Below are positions 58,062 to 64,000 of a stretch of 64,000 nt of DNA, piece after piece. The position numbers were made by a program, and so were the translations under genes. Each line of letters starts with the position of its first letter. Within the stretch, counting starts at the first letter, position 1. This DNA is from a virus, in IMG/VR virus record IMGVR_UViG_3300044712_001937, positions 124,001 to 188,000 of that record. One strand, written 5' to 3'. The notes beneath the pieces were generated by a model. That model was not told the DNA's origin. It saw nothing but the letters and a program-made list of their open reading frames with translations, and ran no database searches.

Positions 58062-58109
58062 TATATCGTATTATAATGTACAAAGATGTTAAACTAATAC
58101 ATATATAAA

Positions 58110-58208
58110 ATGTGTAAAAATAATAAAGTTCAGCACAGATGGGAATCAATGAAAACTGAAAACCCAGCATTGTACAAGTTACTCAAAAGTAAAGTAAATA
58201 AGAAATAA
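58110..58208 (+). CDS. Tiny basic ORF
   Basis: 32 residues, Lys-rich; followed 28 nt later by a strong terminator. Coding status uncertain. Confidence 0.4.
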   Translation: MCKNNKVQHRWESMKTENPALYKLLKSKVNKK

Positions 58209-58236
58209 GGTTGTCTATATTGTTATTTGGTTGTAG

Positions 58237-58266
58237 TCCTCCTGCTTGTCACAGGAGGATTTTTTT
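58237..58266 (+). terminator. Intrinsic terminator
   Basis: TCCTCCTG/CAGGAGGA, 7-nt loop, T-run. Confidence 0.9.
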
Positions 58267-58275
58267 GTTTATATC

Positions 58276-58301
58276 TGTAACATTTTTAATTAAAATTCGT
58301 A
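58276..58301 (+). promoter_or_regulatory. ECF-type promoter TGTAAC-N16-CGTA
   Basis: TGTAAC 58276, CGTA 58298; for gene 58331. Confidence 0.7.
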
Positions 58302-58330
58302 TTACTATATACAAACCAATAATAAAGACA

Positions 58331-58567
58331 ATGATTATTAAACCTGAAATTAAATATAAAGAATTTACTGTTTATCCTGATAACTATTTTGGATATTCCC
58401 TTTATGATAGAAATGGTAAATGGTGTCAATCTGCTACTAATATTGAATCATTAAAAGGTTCAGTAGAATGCATACTTTTAGCTGATATTGAATTAACACC
58501 TAATGAATATTGGAAAAGAAAAAATGCAATATTGAAAAAATATAACTTAATTTCTTGTAACAATTAA
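58331..58567 (+). CDS. Hypothetical early protein
   Basis: 78 residues from ATG 58331 (AAGACAATG context). FTVYPDNYFGYSLYDRNGKWCQSATNIESLKGSVECIL is a small beta-beta-alpha fold. Unknown. Confidence 0.6.
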   Translation: MIIKPEIKYKEFTVYPDNYFGYSLYDRNGKWCQSATNIESLKGSVECILLADIELTPNEYWKRKNAILKKYNLISCNN

Positions 58568-58581
58568 AAACAAATTTCGTA
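58556..58581 (+). promoter_or_regulatory. ECF-type promoter TGTAAC-N16-CGTA of a noncoding transcript
   Basis: TGTAAC 58556, CGTA 58578, overlapping the end of 58331-58567. No convincing ORF follows. Confidence 0.65.
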
Positions 58582-58589
58582 TATTTACA

Positions 58590-59091
58590 TATCAGAAGCG
58601 ATTAAGAATCTGCTTCAAAACAAAGTAACTGGATTATAAACTTAAAATGCCAGAATTATGAAAAATGCCGTAAATTTAGCAGCTCCCACGAGGGGTACTC
58701 CCAAGTAGAAAAACTATATAATAATAATTAAATTCCGAATAAATAATAATTAGAAAGAAAATAACTGTTCAGGATAAACCAAAAATAACTAAAAGATATG
58801 AAATCCTTGCAAGGTTAGTCTTTTTGGTTTTGACTACACAATCCGCACGCTTGGCTGTCTATATATTAAATGACTGCCTGTGCACCATATGAATGCCCGC
58901 CTTACGCTTATCCCTCCCGCATCCCTAACGGCTTGCAGGTGGCAACAGCGAGGCTGCAAAACTTGTCCGGATACATACACGGTGCGATAATATACCGCAA
59001 ACGATGGAGTAATCATTCCGGATGCCCGTAAATCAGTCAAATTCCTGAACAGTTTTAGTCCCCTGACCATCGTGTGTGAGGGGATTTTTTT
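58590..59091 (+). ncRNA. Candidate noncoding transcript with GC-rich island
   Basis: About 500 nt from an ECF-type promoter to a strong terminator without a convincing gene. Begins with a GAAGC/GCTTC hairpin. 58861-59040 is about 49% G+C, against under 30% around it. A 53-codon frame (about 58871-59032) has alien codon use and no recognisable domain. The island looks imported, perhaps a piece of a Bacteroidetes mobile element. Confidence 0.45.
59058..59091 (+). terminator. Intrinsic terminator
   Basis: TCCCCT/AGGGGA stem, then seven T. Confidence 0.8.
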
Positions 59092-59100
59092 GTTTATATC

Positions 59101-59126
59101 TGTAACATTTTTAATTAAAATTCGTA
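59101..59126 (+). promoter_or_regulatory. ECF-type promoter TGTAAC-N16-CGTA
   Basis: TGTAAC 59101, CGTA 59123; for gene 59157. Confidence 0.7.
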
Positions 59127-59156
59127 TACTAATATACAACCAATAAAAATAAGACA

Positions 59157-59960
59157 ATGAAAGAATTTAAATCAATCGCTAATGCAAAGAAATTAACTAA
59201 ACTTACTTATTTAGGTGATGTTAATAAAAGCGCAAAATTAGCTAAAAATGGTAAAATTTCACACCAAATGACTTATGGAATTTACCTTGCTCCTGCAAAT
59301 GTTTCAGGTTATAATACCTGTCCTTTCTCTACTCCTGAATGCCGTAAAGGTTGTTTAGCCACATCCGGTCGTGCTGGTATGGAAATAATGGCAGGTAAAA
59401 CCAAAATTGAAAATTGTAGAACTACAAAAACAAAATTATTTTACGAAAATAATGAGTTTTTTATGCAATGGTTAATTGCTGAAATGCTAAACCATAAAAC
59501 CAATGCTGAAAAAAATGGTTACGGTTTTTCTGCCCGTTTAAATTGCACCAGTGATATTGACTGGCAAAATACCTATTATAATGGTAAAAATATCTTTGAG
59601 ATATTTCCTGACGTTCAATTCTACGATTATACAAAGAACCCTAACAAGTTCAATAATAAGCCTTTAAACTATCATTTAACTTTCTCATATACAGGTAAAA
59701 ACTGGGTTAAATGTAAAGAGTTACTTGAAGTTGGTTATAATATCTCAATGATATTCAACGTAAAAGACGAAAACTTATTTCCAAAAACATTTGGCGGTTA
59801 TGAAGTTGTTAACGGTGACAAAACAGATTATAGGGTTAACGATGGCAATGGTAAGATAATTGGTTTGAAATTTAAACGTATTGCTGACCAATTGGCACAA
59901 AAAGAAGTTATCAATAGTTGTTTTGTAGTTCAACCAGATAACGAACTTTGCCAGTTTTAA
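59157..59960 (+). CDS. gp88-like phage protein
   Basis: 267 residues. IYLAPANVSGYNTCPFSTPECRKGCLATSGRAGM is the Cys-rich signature I associate with the phage gene product 88 family, followed by FSARLNCTSDIDWQ and FNVKDENLFPKTFGG. Cysteines may bind a metal or iron-sulfur cluster. Function unknown. Confidence 0.65.
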   Translation: MKEFKSIANAKKLTKLTYLGDVNKSAKLAKNGKISHQMTYGIYLAPANVSGYNTCPFSTPECRKGCLATSGRAGMEIMAGKTKIENCRTTKTKLFYENNEFFMQWLIAEMLNHKTNAEKNGYGFSARLNCTSDIDWQNTYYNGKNIFEIFPDVQFYDYTKNPNKFNNKPLNYHLTFSYTGKNWVKCKELLEVGYNISMIFNVKDENLFPKTFGGYEVVNGDKTDYRVNDGNGKIIGLKFKRIADQLAQKEVINSCFVVQPDNELCQF

Positions 59961-59962
59961 CC

Positions 59963-60000
59963 ATAATAAAGCACACTATTAAATTGGTGTGCTTTATTAT
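59963..60000 (+). terminator. Strong terminator-like inverted repeat
   Basis: A perfect 14-bp stem (ATAATAAAGCACAC and complement); no long T-run. Confidence 0.7.
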
Positions 60001-60080
60001 TTGCGGTGAATAAATAAACTATTAGCCTTAAATTTTGCGGTGAATATTAATGTACAAGTTTTAATTAAAAACATACTATT

Positions 60081-60497
60081 ATGGATAAGTTTTATATTGA
60101 TAGACAATTTGGTCAACCAATTTTTATAGATGTTGAAATGGGTATAGTTCAAAACTGTTATAATGAAAGTGAAAACTTTAATAATAAAATGAATGAACAT
60201 TATAAAGGCAAAGAAATATCTTTTCTTAAAACCGATTTCGAGAATAGAATGAAAGGTACTTACCATAATGTACGTTCATTATCCGTTTGTACTGCCCTTA
60301 ATAAAATTGATGCTGTTAAGTCTAAGATACAAAACATTAATAATCTCATTGGTAGCTTAGACTCTAAAAATAGTAGAATTCCTGAGCTTAAAGAAACAAT
60401 TAAAGAGTATGAGATTGAGCAATCTAAGTTTGAAAAGGAATTGATTTCGGAGCGTCAAAGAATGATATCTGAACATAAATATAACTTTCCAGTATAA
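60081..60497 (+). CDS. Hypothetical protein with coiled coil
   Basis: 138 residues; the C-terminal half (KIDAVKSKIQNINNLIGSLDSKNSRIPELKETIKEYEIEQ) is coiled coil. Upstream has the TTTTAATTAAAAA spacer but a degraded CGTA. Confidence 0.6.
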   Translation: MDKFYIDRQFGQPIFIDVEMGIVQNCYNESENFNNKMNEHYKGKEISFLKTDFENRMKGTYHNVRSLSVCTALNKIDAVKSKIQNINNLIGSLDSKNSRIPELKETIKEYEIEQSKFEKELISERQRMISEHKYNFPV

Positions 60498-60536
60498 CAA
60501 TTTTAATTAAAAATGTTTAACCTAATCTAAATAATT

Positions 60537-60740
60537 ATGAGCAAAGTTAAAGAATTTTCCAGAAATGAACTTGTCCAAACCATTCTCGATAACACTAAGA
60601 AAGAGTTAACAGGTGTTAAGACTATTGAAACTGTTGACAATAGTACCAAGGATAGTATTGAAACTATTCTTGAAAGCACAAAAGAGTTCTTAGATACTCT
60701 TTCGTATGATGAGCTTACAGTAATGGTAGAGGCTATATAA
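60537..60740 (+). CDS. Small acidic helical protein
   Basis: 67 residues, Thr/Glu/Lys-rich; not recognised. Degenerate TATAAC-N16-GTTT lies upstream at 60493. Confidence 0.55.
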   Translation: MSKVKEFSRNELVQTILDNTKKELTGVKTIETVDNSTKDSIETILESTKEFLDTLSYDELTVMVEAI

Positions 60741-60801
60741 AACACATAATGTGTTAAGTATCATTTATGCTTGTGTGTAATTGATTTTGTTAGAGAAAAT
60801 A

Positions 60802-60836
60802 AAAATTCCTGAATTATAGTTATTCAGGAATTTTTT
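60802..60836 (+). terminator. Intrinsic terminator
   Basis: A 13-bp stem with AAAATTCCTGAAT as the 5' arm, T-run. Confidence 0.85.
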
Positions 60837-60870
60837 TATATTTATATATATACAATTATAACAATCTACA

Positions 60871-61074
60871 ATGAGAATAGAGCAATTAGATAATGCTGCA
60901 TTGGAAAATGCACGTAGGAGTTTTATTGATAATATTAATCAAATTATCGGTGAAAACAATAATGACTATGTACGAATGTGGTTAGAAAAATTGTCATTGT
61001 ATGAACTAAAACAATTGTACGAAGACTTTCAAAGAATCAATTCCAATAAGAATAATCATTGTACGTGTTTTTAA
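60871..61074 (+). CDS. Small helical protein
   Basis: 67 residues, helical, ending HCTCF. Not recognised. Confidence 0.55.
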   Translation: MRIEQLDNAALENARRSFIDNINQIIGENNNDYVRMWLEKLSLYELKQLYEDFQRINSNKNNHCTCF

Positions 61075-61109
61075 TTAAAACTATTGTACATATATTTCCC
61101 GGTTTGTTT

Positions 61110-61135
61110 TGTAACATTTAATTCTATTGTACGTA
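61110..61135 (+). promoter_or_regulatory. ECF-type promoter TGTAAC-N16-CGTA
   Basis: TGTAAC 61110, CGTA 61132; for gene 61169. Confidence 0.7.
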
Positions 61136-61168
61136 TACCATTGTACAACCAATAAAAAAAATAAACAA

Positions 61169-61891
61169 ATGAAAAAATCAATTCTTAATGTAATTAATAA
61201 ATGTTATAGTATATATCAAGAATCTGGTTATGGTGCAGCTATTGACCATATCGAAGCTATGAGAGCTGATAAGAAACCAGTTTATACTGATATCGTTTAT
61301 GAGCATTGTACGGAGTGTGATAACGATATGCCAAGCTTAAACCATATCTGTTTAATCTGTGGACAAGGTACAAGCATACCTATTAGTAATGTACATGTTC
61401 CAGAGTTCATTCAAAATATGGATTGGAAATTACTCAGAGAACAAAAAGAAACTATACTCACTATTGTTAAATGGAATAAAATTCCATTGTTAAACGAAAA
61501 TTTGGAAGGTATTATCTCATTATTGGATAGTGTTCAGGATTATGCTGTTGATGTCGCTGGCTATTCCGAAACAGATGTATTTCTGTTTGATAGGGATGAC
61601 CAGAAAGAAGAAAACGCTAAGAAAGAAGTAAAGAGATTATTGGGCGATATTCCTGATGGTGAATATACTGCCAATTTTAACGCTAATAAATGTACAGAAG
61701 GTTTAAAAATCATCGGTTATCAAATAATAAATGATGATACAAATGATTTACATCCAGATATGGAAGGAAGCTTCTGTATATATTCAAAGGAGCAATGCGA
61801 AGAAATTTTAAACCATGAACCTAATAAATCTTTTAGACTTCTTCCAATACATGAAGGAGATATAGAAGAACCTACATTCATGAACATATAA
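61169..61891 (+). CDS. Zinc-ribbon-containing hypothetical protein
   Basis: 240 residues from ATG 61169. HCTECDNDMPSLNHICLICGQG is a C-x2-C...C-x2-C zinc ribbon near residue 45; the rest is acidic and unrecognised. Start chosen because the promoter occupies the upstream extension. Confidence 0.65.
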   Translation: MKKSILNVINKCYSIYQESGYGAAIDHIEAMRADKKPVYTDIVYEHCTECDNDMPSLNHICLICGQGTSIPISNVHVPEFIQNMDWKLLREQKETILTIVKWNKIPLLNENLEGIISLLDSVQDYAVDVAGYSETDVFLFDRDDQKEENAKKEVKRLLGDIPDGEYTANFNANKCTEGLKIIGYQIINDDTNDLHPDMEGSFCIYSKEQCEEILNHEPNKSFRLLPIHEGDIEEPTFMNI

Positions 61892-61961
61892 TTTAAAATT
61901 TAATATTTTTATTGTATTTATATAAAATAATTATTATTTTTACTTAATTAAATTTTATAAT

Positions 61962-62153
61962 ATGAAAAAAGTTCTCATTATTTCAGCATTAATTGCATGT
62001 ATGAGTTTTAGTTTTTCTCAAACTAATGCTCAATGTATTGTAACAAAAGTTGATGGTGTAAACCCAACTTCCTTGTATCCAGAACCGCCTCCAGATATTC
62101 CGCCTGAAGGCGGACCTGGCCCTGATACTGGCGGTCCTGGAAATCCAAAATAA
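61962..62153 (+). CDS. Small secreted Pro/Gly-rich peptide
   Basis: 63 residues: a signal peptide (MKKVLIISALIACMSFSFSQTNA) and a short mature part rich in Pro and Gly (PEPPPDIPPEGGPGPDTGGPG). Possibly a surface or periplasmic peptide; codons of the tail are GC-rich. Confidence 0.55.
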   Translation: MKKVLIISALIACMSFSFSQTNAQCIVTKVDGVNPTSLYPEPPPDIPPEGGPGPDTGGPGNPK

Positions 62154-62160
62154 GGAGTTT

Positions 62161-62198
62161 AAAACTCCGGAATGTTCTATGAATGTTCCGGAGTTTTT
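62161..62198 (+). terminator. Strong intrinsic terminator
   Basis: A perfect 12-bp stem AAAACTCCGGAA and complement, T-run. Confidence 0.9.
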
Positions 62199-62266
62199 AT
62201 TTAAACTGATTAGTAATGATATTTATTAAATTCTTTTTTTAAGTATGTATATAAAATACTGGAATT

Positions 62267-62611
62267 ATGTTAACACAAGAAGTATTAGACAATCACATTC
62301 TTTATTTAAAAAAGAATAAATATAGAAACAAAATCCAAGAACTTAAACTTGAGCATTGTACAGATAATAAAGGCGACTATATCTATCTTGTTCAAATCAT
62401 TATAAAAAAATCATTACGCAATACCGGATATGGCTCTCTGGTATTGTCCGAAGTTATTAAAATAGCTAATGAACATAATGTACGCATTAAATTATGGGTT
62501 AGTGGTATACTCGGTGGTGATGTTAAAAGATTATACGAATTCTATGGCAAACATGGATTCTTTTTAATTAAAAAAGATAATGATGGATATATGATTTATA
62601 ATCCACATTGA
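62267..62611 (+). CDS. GNAT-type acetyltransferase
   Basis: 114 residues, short for the family. IIIKKSLRNTGYGSLVLSEVIKIANEHNVRIKLWVS has the acetyl-CoA-binding R-x2-G-x-G loop and following helix, then KRLYEFYGKHGF is motif B. It would transfer acetyl groups to an unknown amine. Confidence 0.75.
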   Translation: MLTQEVLDNHILYLKKNKYRNKIQELKLEHCTDNKGDYIYLVQIIIKKSLRNTGYGSLVLSEVIKIANEHNVRIKLWVSGILGGDVKRLYEFYGKHGFFLIKKDNDGYMIYNPH

Positions 62612-62634
62612 AACATTTTTATTTAAAATCCGTA
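62609..62634 (+). promoter_or_regulatory. ECF-type promoter TGAAAC-N16-CGTA of a small RNA
   Basis: TGAAAC 62609, CGTA 62631; identical to the Bacillus SigW consensus. Overlaps the GNAT stop codon; drives the small RNA at 62644. Confidence 0.65.
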
Positions 62635-62643
62635 TACATAATT

Positions 62644-62681
62644 GTCAGGGTTATACTTGGGTGAAGTAATCCAACCCTGCC
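62644..62681 (+). ncRNA. Small structured RNA, copy 2
   Basis: Same 38-nt length and layout as 55044-55081: GTCAGGGT/ACCCTGCC stem with one mismatch, ACTTGGGTG and GTAATCC conserved. It starts 10 nt after the CGTA box. Confidence 0.55.
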
Positions 62682-62806
62682 TTATATTTTAACTTTAGAA
62701 TAATTCTAAATTAGGTAGGTAGACTACTGATAATACAATCTATTTAATGAAACCATTGTACATATTTTAATTAATACCATTGTACGGTTATATTTTTTGG
62801 TTTATC

Positions 62807-62832
62807 TGTAACAATTTATTCTTACTCTCGTA
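62807..62832 (+). promoter_or_regulatory. ECF-type promoter TGTAAC-N16-CGTA
   Basis: TGTAAC 62807, CGTA 62829; for gene 62859. Confidence 0.7.
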
Positions 62833-62858
62833 TCATACACTAACCAATAAATATTATT

Positions 62859-63668
62859 ATGAAACATAAAAATACAATTCCAGAACCTAATATTAATGAA
62901 GTTAATACAAACTGGTCAACTCCCTCATTGTCATTATTTTCTGCTATTAACAGTTTAAGAAAAGCTTTAAGTAGCGGCTATAAAGCACAATTAATCAGAA
63001 TGGTAAATGAAGATTGTGCTTATCCTATACTCGAAGACATTAAGAAATTAAAACAAGATTTCCGGGAATATACTGGTAATGGTGCATATATGCAAACCCG
63101 TGAAGATATCCTCAACAATACATCATACTCCGATTTTGAAAAACATCTCATGCTTAACTATAATACAGTTTTTGGTACAAGAGAAGCTATGCTTGAATAT
63201 TACCAAACTGGTAAACTTTCTAAAGATAACTTCTTTGGAGCTGGTATTTCACATCTGGTTAAAGTATCAGATATGGTTGAGTATTTAAAAGCAAACAATC
63301 AAGACGGTTCTGAAACTGAACGTATTGATATATTTACCAAACAATATCTAACTCTGGAAACCTCTGGTAAAAAACAATGGTACGATAATGTTAAACCTAT
63401 CAATGCCAGAAATAATCGTGTACCAAAGAAATTTAACCATAAGGTTTGGGTGGTACAAATATTGAACGAGAAACAGGGTAAACCTAATATCCCACTATAC
63501 CAAAGGTTTTTAATTAAAACGTTCAATATGGTTTTATACCCACTAAAATTCATACCTGTTAAATCGGTACTTAGAATGAATGAGTATAGTAATTATACCT
63601 TTCGAATTGGAGATGTGGTTAATGGTTTCTCTGTTGAGTTCCAGATACCAAAGAAATTTAAGTTTTAA
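62859..63668 (+). CDS. Hypothetical early protein
   Basis: 269 residues. FSAINSLRKALSSGYKAQLIRMVNEDCAYPILEDIKKLKQDF and a basic C-terminus; not recognised. Preceded by small RNA copy 2 and its own promoter. Confidence 0.6.
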   Translation: MKHKNTIPEPNINEVNTNWSTPSLSLFSAINSLRKALSSGYKAQLIRMVNEDCAYPILEDIKKLKQDFREYTGNGAYMQTREDILNNTSYSDFEKHLMLNYNTVFGTREAMLEYYQTGKLSKDNFFGAGISHLVKVSDMVEYLKANNQDGSETERIDIFTKQYLTLETSGKKQWYDNVKPINARNNRVPKKFNHKVWVVQILNEKQGKPNIPLYQRFLIKTFNMVLYPLKFIPVKSVLRMNEYSNYTFRIGDVVNGFSVEFQIPKKFKF

Positions 63669-63686
63669 ATATAAATCATTGTATAT

Positions 63687-63920
63687 ATGAATAATCAAAA
63701 AGTTAAAACAATTGCTGCTAATTCAGCAGCAATGTTAGAATTAGAATTACAAGAACTAATTAATAATAACTGCAATATAATAGCTGTAGTTCCAGCAATA
63801 TCTTCAATAGGTAGGTATAATTCATCTAATGGATATTCAGATTCAATTTATGTTGTAGTCTACGAAACTAAACCTTCCGTTAGTGTTTTACCTAATGGTG
63901 GTACTATTGTACAAATATAA
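63687..63920 (+). CDS. Small hypothetical protein
   Basis: 77 residues, beta-rich (IIAVVPAISSIGRYNSSNGYSDSIYVVVYETKPSVSVLPNGG). Not recognised; 18 nt after the preceding stop. Confidence 0.6.
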   Translation: MNNQKVKTIAANSAAMLELELQELINNNCNIIAVVPAISSIGRYNSSNGYSDSIYVVVYETKPSVSVLPNGGTIVQI

Positions 63921-64000
63921 AATATTAACAAAAATACTTAATTTGCTTTATAGTTTTGATTTTTTATCTAAGGATTTTTTGTATATTGAAAGTAAAATCA

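Noticed and set aside
58834-59157. 107-residue minus-strand frame with unusual, GC-rich codons
   Set aside because: It crosses a terminator and a promoter on the other strand and has no recognisable domain; it is better explained by the imported GC-rich segment.
1-64000. Full reassignment of TAG to an amino acid throughout the phage
   Set aside because: Most genes are uninterrupted without internal TAG and three still end in TAG; only the Pth2 gene clearly needs read-through.
1-64000. CRISPR array, transposon or diversity-generating retroelement
   Set aside because: No regular spacer-repeat series, transposase, terminal inverted repeats or reverse transcriptase was seen; the 14-bp iterons are too short and contiguous for CRISPR.

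Overview
The window looks like part of a large, very A+T-rich tailed-phage genome whose host is probably a Bacteroidetes (Flavobacteria-type) bacterium. The phage signs are a long tRNA array with free-standing homing endonucleases (HNH and GIY-YIG with NUMOD-type repeats), nucleotide-metabolism genes of phage type, tail-fibre-like proteins, holin-like membrane proteins and many tiny overlapping ORFans. The host signs are TTTG/TAnnTTTG promoters, an almost complete lack of Shine-Dalgarno sites, and protein families typical of Bacteroidetes elements.

Layout. 0-9 kb: 3' end of a B12-dependent ribonucleotide reductase, a repeat-bearing SF2 helicase, an HNH endonuclease, nicotinamide phosphoribosyltransferase and a VWA protein. 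9-13 kb (minus strand): holin-like protein and three adhesin/fibre-like proteins, two with signal peptides. 13.1-24.1 kb: array of about 23 tRNAs mixed with endonucleases, a YqeY-like protein, small ORFs and structured noncoding spacers, ending with an amber-suppressor tRNA. 24-40 kb: small and medium genes, including DUF4419, a Pth2-like peptidyl-tRNA hydrolase with an in-frame UAG, a MazG-like/HAD fusion, a metallophosphatase, a CCA-adding-like nucleotidyltransferase and an IMPDH/GMPR-family enzyme. 40-41 kb (minus strand): a second small tRNA cluster containing an interrupted tRNA. 41.5-48.8 kb: a 1017-residue polyvalent-type protein with two ADP-ribosyltransferase-like domains, a methyltransferase and small genes. 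48.8-49.45 kb: a noncoding region with A-tracts, G-runs and a 14-bp iteron array (candidate origin or control region). 49.45-64 kb: an early-type block of short genes, most with their own promoter and terminator, headed by an ECF-type sigma factor.

The most interesting system is transcriptional. Twenty-four sites share (T/A/G)(G/A)(T/C/A)AAC, exactly 16 nt, then CGTA. This closely resembles known ECF promoters (Bacillus SigW: TGAAAC-N16-CGTA), and the phage encodes an ECF-type sigma whose own upstream region carries a variant. In four intergenic regions this promoter is fused to an intrinsic terminator, so the hairpin holds the -35 element and the U-tract is the spacer. A second signal, AGTATTTAT, lies 14-18 nt before at least eleven start codons, mostly endonuclease and virion-type genes, and is a candidate late promoter.

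The second theme is translation. The phage carries some 26 tRNAs, several with abnormal architecture (extra variable arms, a missing D-arm, intron-like insertions sharing a sequence core), a CUA suppressor tRNA, a Pth2 gene that needs UAG read-through, a YqeY protein and a CCA-adding-like enzyme. NAMPT, the ADP-ribosyltransferase-like protein and the IMPDH-like enzyme together suggest attention to the host NAD pool. All functions are read from sequence motifs; no database search was run.
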